Shown here piece after piece: positions 17,806 to 26,987 of a DNA stretch of 43,677 nt (positions are counted from its first letter, which is position 1; every line of letters starts with the position of its first letter). The position numbers were made by a program, and so were the translations under genes. The notes beneath the pieces were generated by a model, which did no database searches, was not told where the DNA came from, and saw only the letters and a list, made by a program, of their open reading frames with translations. The stretch comes from Sergeia podlipaevii (taxonomy: Eukaryota; Euglenozoa; Kinetoplastea; Trypanosomatida; Trypanosomatidae), in contig JASANZ010002082.1 in assembly GCA_030849805.1 (NCBI GenBank), positions 1-43,677 of the forward strand. The letters run 5' to 3'.

Positions 17806-19779
17806 TCAATTAGCACCGCTCGTCTGTGTTTTCAGCGTACGTTGTTCATGCGCTCGCTTTATGCACTCCGACAACCTCTTCTGGTGCTCCACCGCACGCG
17901 CACACTGCCAAGACTTCATCGACTCAAGCACCTCCACCGGGTAGGTGCACGCCGGGGCCTCCGTATTGGGCACAGAAAATGTTAGGCCATAATGCCCAGT
18001 TGCCACTCCCGCGGCCACCGAGCACGTCTCGTGACTCAGCGTAGGGTAGCAGTAGTGGATGACGGTTTTGTGTTCACCCGTGGTGGGGCGAGAACCTGTC
18101 CTGCGAGAGGACACAAAGTCTGCGGCACATCCTGCCAAGACGCGTGCGCCACGGCTTTCCAGGAATGCGTTGTCATCTACTCCCCTGGGCATCGCCGGAA
18201 CGGTGAACATGCGCACCTTCTCATCAAACGTGGCACGAGACATGCCGCCAGTGCCCCTGGGGAGAAATCGCCCAGTAGTAGAGGCGCTGCCCTCAACAAC
18301 TCGCCCATTCCAGTTGCTTCTTTGATTCATCTCTGCTGCTGATGGAGATGCGGTGTCGCAGACTTCAGTGTACGTGTGAGCGTGAGCAGCGCTGGCAGAT
18401 ACCGCCGCCGCAGGTTGACCGCCAGCAGCAGATCTCATTCCATGACGGTGCAGTGGCAAGGCATCAGCGAAATCGCTGGCATCGCGAGAGACATAGAAAG
18501 GTTCGTGTCGCGCAACCTCCGCACCCCGCACAAGGCTCTCAAGTTCCTTCAGTTGCTCTATCATTCCTTTCAGAGAAGCAGATGTCATGCCATCAGGCGC
18601 GTGGGCCTCATAGTAGCGGCGAATATTTTCGCGATCCGCCGCGTCAGGCACAAGGTGAGCAGACGGCGCCTTCTCGAGCACAAGCAGTTCACAACTAGCT
18701 TCTCCTTTTCCCTCATCCACCTCACCGCTGTTGCGCTCGCACCAGAAGCGGAAGTCTTTCACGTTGCACACGTGCATCTGAGTCAACCCCCGCGACGCAT
18801 CCAAGTAGCGAAACACGGGCGTGTGAATACCCCATGCAGATTGTGCCTTGAGCACTAGCTGACCCCAGTAACCCACACCATCACCAAGCGCACCAGCCGC
18901 ACTGGGAGACCAGAGAATGAGCTCCGGCGCGTTGCTATGCCGCAGAGCAACAGTGACGCCCAGCTTGGCAAGGAGTGCCGATGGGAGCAGCGTGTGTCTC
19001 GGAACACGCACCACGTCGCTACCATCGTGCTTCACTGCGGGACTGCTGCGAAAGCGATGCACGCCATCCCTGCTGGTCTGAGTGCAGTAGTACGGGTGTG
19101 CGCTACAAGCGTCTCGTGACTCGACGTACGTCGCCACAGGGACTGAAGAAGAAGTAGCCCCGCTGGCACTCCCTTTTGCAGGACTGCCGCTACAGCTGGT
19201 GCCTATACCGCAGCTTGTGAAGGTACTCGTGCTGCTCACCGTTGTCTTGCGATACGCATAGAGGCGCGTGCTGAGGAGTTCAGGCGCACTGCCTGTTTCC
19301 ACGCAAAGCTTGCCCTCCTCTGCAGTCTCCGCAGCCAGCAGCGTCCCTCCGTTTAGCCAGAGACGAAAGTCAGACTCGTCATCGATGATCACAAAGCACC
19401 TTCCATGCATGCCAGCCGGGGTCTCACCAAGCGCATCATCATTGTCGCCACAGCATTCCCCATCCAAGCACTGCTCACGCGCACGTTGATCCAGCATGCA
19501 GTACATTTCCTCGTCTTCTCTGGATGGGTTGCCAGCTACTTTGGTGGCAGGGCGGCACGCTGGAGCAGTGCTGTACTTATAGCAGGCGTCTGCCCTCTGG
19601 TAGCGCCGTTCCTCTGCAGCACCACTCTCCGTGCACTCCATCTTGTACTTGAAAAGAGGAATAAAGTCGTCTCCCCAGGCCTCCTTCACATCCGCCACCA
19701 GGGCATCGTACGTGGTGGCATGACTCCAAATCCCTTCGCTGGCGAGCTCGCCCGAGAGCACCATATAGCGAAACCTCAT
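17806..19779 (-). CDS. Protein with two PB1-like (ubiquitin-fold) domains, function unknown
   Basis: No named family recognised. The 657-residue protein contains the same pattern twice. Copy A (about 1-155) has YDALVADVKEAWGDD, then IPLFKYKME and CFVIIDDESDFRLWLNGG. Copy B (about 265-390) has WGQLVLKAQSAWGIHTPVF, RYLDASRGLTQMHVCNVKDF and then RFWCERN. Strand, helix, strand, acidic turn and terminal strand fit a PB1/beta-grasp fold, where the helix and acidic DDESDF-type loop mediate dimerisation. Copy A carries a cysteine-rich insert between its central strands (about nine Cys), including QCLDGECCGD. A Ser/Ala-rich linker and a C-terminal region with further cysteines follow (YCYPTLSHETCSV near residue 575). 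The start is the first ATG (19779). PB1 assignment is an inference from pattern; a scaffold role would follow if true. No catalytic motif was seen. Confidence 0.7.
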   Translation of the reverse strand: MRFRYMVLSGELASEGIWSHATTYDALVADVKEAWGDDFIPLFKYKMECTESGAAEERRYQRADACYKYSTAPACRPATKVAGNPSREDEEMYCMLDQRAREQCLDGECCGDNDDALGETPAGMHGRCFVIIDDESDFRLWLNGGTLLAAETAEEGKLCVETGSAPELLSTRLYAYRKTTVSSTSTFTSCGIGTSCSGSPAKGSASGATSSSVPVATYVESRDACSAHPYYCTQTSRDGVHRFRSSPAVKHDGSDVVRVPRHTLLPSALLAKLGVTVALRHSNAPELILWSPSAAGALGDGVGYWGQLVLKAQSAWGIHTPVFRYLDASRGLTQMHVCNVKDFRFWCERNSGEVDEGKGEASCELLVLEKAPSAHLVPDAADRENIRRYYEAHAPDGMTSASLKGMIEQLKELESLVRGAEVARHEPFYVSRDASDFADALPLHRHGMRSAAGGQPAAAVSASAAHAHTYTEVCDTASPSAAEMNQRSNWNGRVVEGSASTTGRFLPRGTGGMSRATFDEKVRMFTVPAMPRGVDDNAFLESRGARVLAGCAADFVSSRRTGSRPTTGEHKTVIHYCYPTLSHETCSVAAGVATGHYGLTFSVPNTEAPACTYPVEVLESMKSWQCARAVEHQKRLSECIKRAHEQRTLKTQTSGAN

Positions 19780-19801
19780 TGGCAATTTAAAAAAAAACTG
19801 T

Positions 19802-19835
<34 letters not shown>

Positions 19836-20544
19836 GTATAAATATGTATTTTTTTAAAGTATATTCTTGGACTGATATTCTTGATTGCGAAATGATACAA
19901 AGTTTCCAAGAAAAAATAGAGCAGAGAATTTACAGAAGAAAAAACGCTTCCCAGCCGGAACTGTAAAAAAAAACTATTTTTTGGAAAAGGAAACAGTGAG
20001 CACTTTCGCTTTATAGTCAAAAACAAAAGAAAAAGAGAGAGAGAAATTTTTTTAAAAAAAAAGAAAGGAAGAGGATACACAAGCAAATTGATTGCAGCTC
20101 CATTACCAGCAAGGCAATAATATTGGAAAAAGAGAGCAATGATCCAATTTATAAAAAAAAATATCGCAAATTACTGTTTATAAAGTATATAGACCTTCAT
20201 GAAGCAACTTAAAAAAGTGAAAAAAAAAAAGGCACAGCCAGTGACCAGCATAGAAAGAGAGCAGTCAAAAAGATGAAGAAAGAAAACATTTTTAAAAAAA
20301 AAAATCATTCTGCAACGCGAATTGAAAACACAAAGAAAAAAATTAGTTGCACCTACACAAATATTTATACATTTCAAGAATGCACAGCAACGAGTGCTAA
20401 ATCATCTTACAAGAGAAATGTATATATTCAGCTGCAACAATATTATTGGTTCTTGTTTTGATTCGATAATATGATATATAAACCAAATACATTCTCTTGG
20501 TTCAATATCACGCCTACACAGCAATTTTAAAATAAATAAAAAAC

Positions 20545-20572
20545 ACTGAAACCCCCCAAAGTGCGTTTCAGT
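20545..20572. other. Perfect 8-bp inverted repeat with a 12-nt loop
   Basis: ACTGAAAC (20545-20552) and GTTTCAGT (20565-20572) could form a stem in the 3' UTR of the beta-helix protein mRNA. It may be chance. Confidence 0.45.
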
Positions 20573-20592
20573 AAGGGCACGATCCGATATAA

Positions 20593-20654
20593 AAATAATA
20601 ACAATAACAATAACAATAACAATAACAATAACAATAACAATAATAATAATAATA
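20593..20654. repeat. (AATAAC)n microsatellite grading into (AAT)n
   Basis: About eight tandem AATAAC-type units followed by AAT units, on the plus strand. It is a simple-sequence repeat, not CRISPR. Confidence 0.9.
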
Positions 20655-21002
20655 TGTAGCTTCGCCTTGTTTCTCTCCAGCTCTGCCCATCAAGGCAATA
20701 TTTTCATTATTAAAAGGAAAAAAACTTCGTATAATTCGCCTTTTATTGAAAGCGTTTCTTTAATCTATATCCCTGTTGCTGTCCGCATGTGTGTATATAT
20801 ATATGATTACTGTTATTGTTTTTTTTATTGGTTTTTATTATTTTCATATTCTTGTAATAGGTTTTCCTTCTCGTGTTTCTTGATGTCGCCGTTTTCTCCT
20901 CTTCGTATTTGTTATTTTTGTTTTTTGCTTTTGCATCTCTTCCCAGCGCAGACTTCCACACCTTTCACAGCGCAACTAAAAATATATAAATATATATATC
21001 AA

Positions 21003-22103
21003 CTAAAACGTAGGGTCAGAAAGTCCAGCTGTGCTCATTTCCTCAGAAAGCTCACAGGGCTTTCCATCCTTCCAGCAGCTGCCATAGGTATCCCATATTG
21101 GGTTTTGATCCAACACAACGTCCGCGCGTGCGGTCTTGAGTTCCAGCGGCTCTATGCATAAAAAGCCAGGCGGACAGACCTGCTCCGGCGTGGCCACCGA
21201 CTCAAACGTGCTCTTGTTGGGTGACGTATCGGTAATGAGAGCAGCCGTGCGCTCCATCTTATGCAGTCCTAGCAACACCATCTGATAATAGTTTCCAGAG
21301 AACGTGCATGCGTTGGCCATCAGGGTACATCCAACCCCTTCGTACACCCCACGCACGCAGTTCCGCACCGCAACGTTGCTCAATGTGGCGCTCGAGCTAA
21401 GACCTAGATACACCCCGTCACGACCATTGACAATGGAACACTCGCGGAGATACATGGCAGAGTGAGAGGTGGCGCTAAGAACTGGACGCATTTGGGTGGA
21501 GTCCTCCAGTTGCATCGGGCAAGTCTCGGCGATTGCATTGGGCGCCGCACGCTCGCCTTGCAGGAGCCGCCGCATTTTAGTCGTGCCAGGGGCAAAGAAG
21601 AAGGTGTCGCTGGCGTCAAGAGTAGCCTCGTTAGTGAGACTGATCATACCTACAACTGTAGCGTGGTTCCCGATGATGGAAACGTGTGTGTTTTCAATCG
21701 TAATCGGTGCGAAAAGGTCGAGCACGTAAGAGCGCTTCTCTACCAAAACAATGCGTGCCCCAGGCGTGCGCAGCCCCTTTGCCAACTGAGCGCTGTTCTC
21801 CGCAATGAAGAGGCCGCCGCCACCATACATGTTAGTCGCAAGTTTGTCGAGAGCTTCACGATGCTTCTCCTTGTCTACCAGCGTCACCAGCTGACGCACC
21901 ACCTCCTGCGTGTGCTGGAGTTCGTCGGAGAGGTGGCTAAGTGTATCTTGCAGGTGTTTCATGTGTGGAGAGTCCGGAGCATCCGCAGCAGTGGCAGAAG
22001 CAGCAAAGCGACTTGAGCAGCAAAGCCACGCTGGGCCTCGCGACGCTCTCCAGGCAGCACCGAAGGCGGCGGTGTCAAGCGTCCTCATCCACATCCTACG
22101 CAT
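21003..22103 (-). CDS. Probable mitochondrial right-handed beta-helix (pectin-lyase-like) protein
   Basis: No named family recognised. The 366-residue protein starts with an Arg/Ala/Ser-rich, nearly acid-free stretch (residues 1-40) suited to mitochondrial import. A coiled-coil-like segment follows (about 47-90, LQDTLSHLSDELQHTQEVV). Residues 115-285 show repeated short strands at regular spacing: IVLVEKRSYVLD, ITIENTHVSIIGNHATVVG, AMYLRECSIVNGRDGVYLG, ATLSNVAVRNCVRGVYEG and CTLMANACTFSGN. The alternating hydrophobic pattern and the N-G/R-D-G-V-Y turns are typical of parallel beta-helices. No pectin lyase or glycosidase catalytic set is apparent, so a binding or structural role is more likely than catalysis. 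The C-terminal 70 residues contain CPPGFLCIEP and a CWKDGKPCE pair. The start is the first ATG after a strong acceptor at 22146; further Mets at codons 4 and 6 are also possible. Confidence 0.7.
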   Translation of the reverse strand: MRRMWMRTLDTAAFGAAWRASRGPAWLCCSSRFAASATAADAPDSPHMKHLQDTLSHLSDELQHTQEVVRQLVTLVDKEKHREALDKLATNMYGGGGLFIAENSAQLAKGLRTPGARIVLVEKRSYVLDLFAPITIENTHVSIIGNHATVVGMISLTNEATLDASDTFFFAPGTTKMRRLLQGERAAPNAIAETCPMQLEDSTQMRPVLSATSHSAMYLRECSIVNGRDGVYLGLSSSATLSNVAVRNCVRGVYEGVGCTLMANACTFSGNYYQMVLLGLHKMERTAALITDTSPNKSTFESVATPEQVCPPGFLCIEPLELKTARADVVLDQNPIWDTYGSCWKDGKPCELSEEMSTAGLSDPTF

Positions 22104-22145
22104 TTCCGGAGACTATCAGATACAATGCTCTCTTTCTCTTTCTCT

Positions 22146-22183
22146 CTGGAGAAAAAAAAAATAGAAGAAATAAAAAAAGAAGT
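22146..22183 (-). promoter_or_regulatory. Predicted spliced-leader acceptor for the beta-helix protein gene
   Basis: Long T/C tract on the transcribed strand (22183-22148), ending TTTTCTCCAG with the AG at 22147-22146. The leader is 42 nt. Confidence 0.7.
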
Positions 22184-23072
22184 GTGTTCTTCTCTTCTCC
22201 TTGTGTCCAAGAATAAAATTCTTAAGCGTGGCAGTACGTCCACACTGACACGCTTGAAGCACTGTAGACCTTCTTTAAAAAAGAAAAATATAGAGAGTCT
22301 CCAAGATGAATAAATACAAAATGTACCCTTTCTTTCCTTTTTGTTGTTGTTCCAAAAAAAAAAAAAAATAGCAATACCCAAACGATATGATTGTTTAACC
22401 CTAGCAACCTCCTTTCAAAAACTCCTCCTTCTTTCTCTTGCGTGCGCTGGATGCTTTGTAGAGAAATTTAAAACAAAGAGGAAGTAAAGGAAAAGGTGTT
22501 AACGGCACTATATTGTTTTCTTTCTATACTTTTTTTTTCTTATTTTTGGTATTGATGAAAGGGAGAGCAGGAAACAGAAAAAATTATAACTATAGAATTT
22601 ACTATTGTGATATCAGCAACAGTAAATATGAAAGGGGAGAAAGAAAAAAAAAAGCTATTCACAGACTACCCTCCACTTCTCCGCAACACTCCTAATATAG
22701 AGTCCTTTCCTTTCTCCTCTTGCTTTTGCTAGTCTTTAATATACAAAAAAAAAATAGCGCACCTCCTCTAAACAAGTAATAGATAGGAGGATAAGAAATA
22801 AAAAGCTATAATGGGTGGGAATACTGTCAATACTTACTATCCAAAACAACAACAGCAGCAAAAAAAAAAATATGTACAAATATCCTGCGAAGGCTATATA
22901 TACGCAAGTAGTTGTATTTCTCCTATTTCTTTTTCTTTCGAAGCTCACGATAAGACACAAATTTGTACTTTTTCTGACCTATCACTATATAAATGTTTGT
23001 TGGGTGGATCAAAAAAAAAAAAAAAAAAATGAAAACAGAAGAGAAGGGGGGGAGGAGACTCCTTCGTGTATG

Positions 23073-23102
23073 GGTGTGTGTGTGTGTGTGTGTGTGTGTG
23101 TA
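23073..23102. repeat. (GT)n microsatellite
   Basis: About 14 GT units on the plus strand within the TTLL1 3' UTR/spacer region. Confidence 0.9.
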
Positions 23103-23182
23103 AGGTTGAGTATTACTGTATTGTAAAATAAATAAAAAAGGAGGAGGGGGTGATTGTACCCTTTACTAACGAATGTCTCTGT

Positions 23183-23311
23183 GTGTGGCAAAGTAAGTAG
23201 TAGTTCTCTGTATATGAAGAAGATGCGAGCTGACGTACGAATATCTTGCAGGCTGATGAATACCAAATAAGTGACTTTCTATATATANTGTGTGGCAAAG
23301 TAGGTAGTAGT

Positions 23312-23352
<41 letters not shown>

Positions 23353-23437
23353 GAGGTGTATATGAAGAAGATGCGAGCTGACGTACGAGATATCTTGCAG
23401 GCTGATGAATACCAAATAAGTGACTTTCTATATATAT
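23183..23437. repeat. Imperfect direct duplication flanking an undetermined base (N at 23288)
   Basis: Copy 1 (23183-23287) and copy 2 (23289-23437) both begin TGTGTGGCAAAGTA and both contain GAAGAAGATGCGAGCTGACG and CTTGCAGGCTGATGAATACC. Both run to GTGACTTTCTATATAT. Copy 2 has an extra (CT)n(AT)n block at 23311-23352. The copies differ by a few bases. The N lies exactly at the junction, so an assembly seam or merged haplotypes is a serious alternative to a real tandem duplication. Confidence 0.85.
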
Positions 23438-23954
23438 ATTTTTTTACTTTTTTTTTAAAAAAAGGGATGAATTACTATTATTATTATTATCATTATTATT
23501 TAAAAGTGTTGTGGAAGTCAAACAGAAGTTATCTCTGTTGTAGAAGCATAAGAAAAAGGGGAAAAAAAAGCAGAGGCACATGCGGTATATTCTGGAATCA
23601 TATGCACTAGTCAAGATAAACTCGAACTGTATTCTCTGTGTTTGTCTCTTCATTTATTTTTTGATTCTCTTAATAATATGGAATGCTGCAAAACCGAATA
23701 ACCACTACAAAGGATAGCAACGGCCAATACGTCGAAGAAAAAAAAAAATAGATTGATACAAAACCTTTCTGCAACGATTCATTTGTTTTATTTATAGCCC
23801 ACCACCACGTCCCTCCCCCCTCTCTCATACACACCTGCTTTCTCATATTGGGCTACGATCATACGACAGAGTAACAGAAAGAGAAGAGAGAGACTCATTA
23901 TAGTTATCATGTTTTTTTCTTTTTGTGTGTGCGCGCGTATGCACTTCGAGGCAT

Positions 23955-25721
23955 CTAAAAGTGGAGTATTTTGAAGCCAGTCTTCAATTGTGTTGTAAGG
24001 TCAGTGCGGGTGCGGTACTCCCAATACGGCATCGCTCGTGTGCTCGGGAACCCTGGTGGTAGCACCACCTTCATGGTGTCGGTCAGCACTTGCTCCTTGA
24101 GAAGACGATCCGATGTGGTTGTGGTAGACAAGGACGGGGACGCGTTAACTTCAATGAGATGTGGGCGGATGTGCTCATCAATAAGAATATCATATCCGTA
24201 CAGCTCAAACGAGTGCTTGTCGTTAAAGAGTACCTTCCCCATCGCCTGAAGGGAGTGAAAGATGAGAAATTCGATACTAGCGCGCAAGCCCTCCACCACA
24301 TAGGCCCCGTAGCGGCCTTGCAAATACAAGAAGAGGTTCTTCACAGACCACTTGCCTCCGTGAGTGGTGTTGTAGTTGTCGTCGCCCTTCTGCAGCGCCA
24401 CATTAGTCAAGTGGGAGCCGAGATCATCCTCAGACAGACTGTTTCCTGCATACTTGGTCGCACAGAAGCGGGCAAAACCCTCCTCATGTAAATACACCAC
24501 AAGTGGCTTGTAGGAGGTCACGAGGACGTACAAGCGCAGGTCAAACTTCTTGCCGCCAATGAGAAGCGGATTCGCAATGTACCGGCTCACGATGAAGGCA
24601 CCTAACATGTTCTGCACGTCCTTTTCAAGACCGGAGTTGGCAGGGTACGGATTGTTGAACCCGGGGGAGCCTGGCAGCGGGGCTGGCTGAAACAGCGGGG
24701 ATGACGCTGACGTGGCGCCTATCGACTCCGCCTCCTTCTTTTCTTTTGCCCATCTCATAAGCTGCTGGATGCGGTTGATAAGGAAAATTCCCTTGCCTTG
24801 TGAGCGCGCCGTCGGCTTCACGATCCACGTTGCACCAGGATGCTTCTTGAACTCTTCAATGAACATGCTCAAGTCATTGGGGATGTTATACGTGATGGGG
24901 ACACCGTCTGCAAAGTTGTATGTCTTCACCCCTGGCATGTCTTCTGGGAGGGGCCGCCCGCCTGCAGTGGCGGCCGCCGCAGCTGTCTGCCAGTTCGTGG
25001 CGAGTGTTAGCACAAGCGTACGGTCCTGCGCGTGCTCGCGGAGGTAGCGCTTGATGTTCTTGTACATAAGATCTTTGCGAGTGAGTTCATAGTGATTGGG
25101 AAAGTGGTTGATGATTTGATTGTCTTGCAGGCGAAAGTCCGCGGTAGAGAAAATATTGCGCATGCGCACGACGCTCATCCAAAAGAAGTGCCAGTCGCCG
25201 AGACCGCTGTGCTCATACTTATCGGACTCCCCATCTGGCACCACCACAATTTCTTCCGCGCGTGCCATGCGCTCAAACACGAAGTGAATCACCGCCTTGT
25301 CAAGATCAGTCCTGTAGCGCAGCACTGTGCTGCCACCGGTATTGCTGCTGTGTGCAGCATTGCTGTTGCTGGCGTTGGCTGCATTGCTGTTATTATTGTT
25401 ATTGTTGTTCCCCCCGTAGACATTGCTGTTGTTGCTGTTATAGTTGCCACCGCCACCACGAGACGGAGGAGGGTTCAGAACAACACGCGTGTGCCGCTGC
25501 CCGGAGAGTGTGGTAGCGAGTGCCACTCGGTCGGAGGCGCAGTTCTTGCGGAGTCCTCGTGCACGCCCTTCCGACTCGGTGGAGGTGGTGTCCACGCTGG
25601 GTGGCGATACGACCCCCTCCTGAAGCTTCGGAGAAGAATTAGAAGAACTGGGTTCGCTTCTAGGTGCTTCACCCTCCGCATCAGGTGGTACAATAGTGGG
25701 ACGCTCGGGTATCACGCTCAT
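23955..25721 (-). CDS. TTLL1: Tubulin polyglutamylase of the TTLL1 type
   Basis: Adds glutamate side chains to tubulin tails; in trypanosomatids it would act on subpellicular, flagellar or basal-body microtubules. The 588-residue protein has a disordered N-terminal 130 residues with an Asn-rich run (94-118), then a complete TTL domain. [20 protein letters not shown] (197-216) is nearly identical to the human TTLL1 segment [20 protein letters not shown]. ATP-grasp elements are present: [15 protein letters not shown] (299-313), [13 protein letters not shown] (389-401), HLTNVALQK (437-445), [10 protein letters not shown] (506-515) and [10 protein letters not shown] (522-531), with Glu524 and Asn526 as metal ligands. 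Active enzyme expected. An insert at about 330-370 between ATP-binding segments is Pro/Ser-rich. The first ATG is 25721, just after a good acceptor. Human TTLL1 is about 420 residues; the excess is mostly the N-terminal tail and the insert. Confidence 0.92.
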   Translation of the reverse strand: [588 protein letters not shown]

Positions 25722-26987
25722 CAAAACGAAAGGGAAACTATATCAAGAAAAAGTATATAGAGAAAGAGGTGCGTGTGTGTACTCTTGTAGTGTATAATAT
25801 GCGGGGAGGATACTGCTTCTTTTCCTTTCTTCCTTTTCAATGAAGCTGCCTCTAAGAATCCTCACCTCTCTCTCTCTATATATATATATTCCTGCTTAAC
25901 TCTCACGCCGCTTGTGTGCGTATATGTATGCGTATAACAGAATATATGAACTCTGTTACGTGTATTGTGTGAACACGCAGAGTCGTCAAATCTAAGCTAT
26001 ATATCTTATTTAGGGTGAGAAAGGCGTGTGCAGCCAAGTCAAGTCTACAAAGATGTTCTGAACTGCTATTACGCAGCGCTCTATAGGAGAAAAAAAAAAA
26101 GAAATGTACACTAAATACGAAAAATGATACCTGCAGGCAGAAATGCCAAAGAGGAAAATAGGTGTATTTAAAAAAAAAAAAAAGAATTGATGTACAATAA
26201 GAGAGTGTCAGCACAAACAAGAAAAAAAAACATGTGAAGCAGAAAAACTCGCTCCTCTTCTATGTTCTTGCAAGCAATAAAAGAATATACATGCAATCCC
26301 GTTATTCCATTCCTGTAATAACATGATTTCTGTTCGTAAATGGTTTGTGTGTGTGTGTGTGCGTGTGTGTGTATGTGTGTGTAAGAGAAATCTGTGTGTG
26401 TTAATGATTATTGAACTGATGTCATCTAATGAACCCCCGCGCCTCCCTACTCCCCCTCCTCCCTCCTCCACTCATCATACCAATTGCTTTTTTTTTTAAG
26501 CATTCCGAAATAGAGAGAGGGGAGCTTTCATATATATATATATACTCAAGTACTGGCAAGTATCCATTTATATATATATATATATATGGGTGTGTGTGCG
26601 CGCATTAGATTTTACAAGATTACGTTGTCTGTGTCCTTCACCCAACTTCCTAAATTTTTCAGTTAGTTCGTCTTTTCCCTCTTTTGCTTGCTTTTTTTAA
26701 TCGTCTGATGTGATATGGCACATCCCTTTTTTTTTTGTTATTATCTGTATGTATATTTCTGTTTTTGTTTTGCTTAATGGTTAAATCCACAGCACACTAC
26801 GCACACACACCCCTTTTGTTAATCATTCCTCTTTTCCTTACCAGAATATGTCCTTTTCATAGTAACAATAATATTCATCCAGCAAAAATGGCATTCAATA
26901 AAGAAATAAAAGAATAAAAGCGCGAACACACACGCGCACACAAAAACAGATGGTAAAAAGAAATGGAAAAAAAAAGTCACCAATACT
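25722..26987. other. Intergenic spacer between XRN and TTLL1 genes
   Basis: AT-rich, with (GT)n near 26343-26381, two AT-repeat blocks near 26531-26545 and 26570-26587, and A-runs near 26088 and 26169. No gene recognised. Confidence 0.65.
25738..25769 (-). promoter_or_regulatory. Predicted spliced-leader acceptor for TTLL1
   Basis: CCTCTTTCTCTATATACTTT-type tract on the transcribed strand (25769-25745), first AG at 25739-25738, leader 16 nt. Confidence 0.65.

Larger units (their letters stand above)
19780..21002. other. Intergenic spacer between beta-helix and PB1-like protein genes
   Basis: AT-rich, with an (AT)n run at about 19805-19831, a hexanucleotide/trinucleotide array at 20593-20654 and an 8-bp inverted repeat at 20545-20572. 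No coding frame or RNA gene recognised. The acceptor of the PB1-like gene could not be placed with confidence. Confidence 0.65.
22104..23954. other. Intergenic spacer between TTLL1 and beta-helix protein genes
   Basis: A 1.85-kb AT-rich spacer with A-runs (22353, 22860, 23010), a (GT)n run at 23073-23102, and an imperfect duplication with one undetermined base (23183-23437). No gene or structural RNA was recognised. Confidence 0.65.

Noticed and set aside
20495..20510. GGTTCAATATC as a possible tRNA B box
   Set aside because: Lacks the terminal CC and no A box, acceptor stem or cloverleaf is seen around it.
20593..20654. CRISPR-like regular repeat
   Set aside because: Units are contiguous 6- and 3-mers with no spacers; a microsatellite in a eukaryotic genome.
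22085..22381. Minus-strand frame of 98 codons next to the beta-helix protein gene
   Set aside because: Mostly translated poly-T/poly-A sequence overlapping the splice acceptor and the beginning of the real gene.
25032..25760. Plus-strand frame of 242 codons rich in Val/Ala/Ile
   Set aside because: It is the complement of the TTLL1 N-terminal tail and Asn-repeat region.
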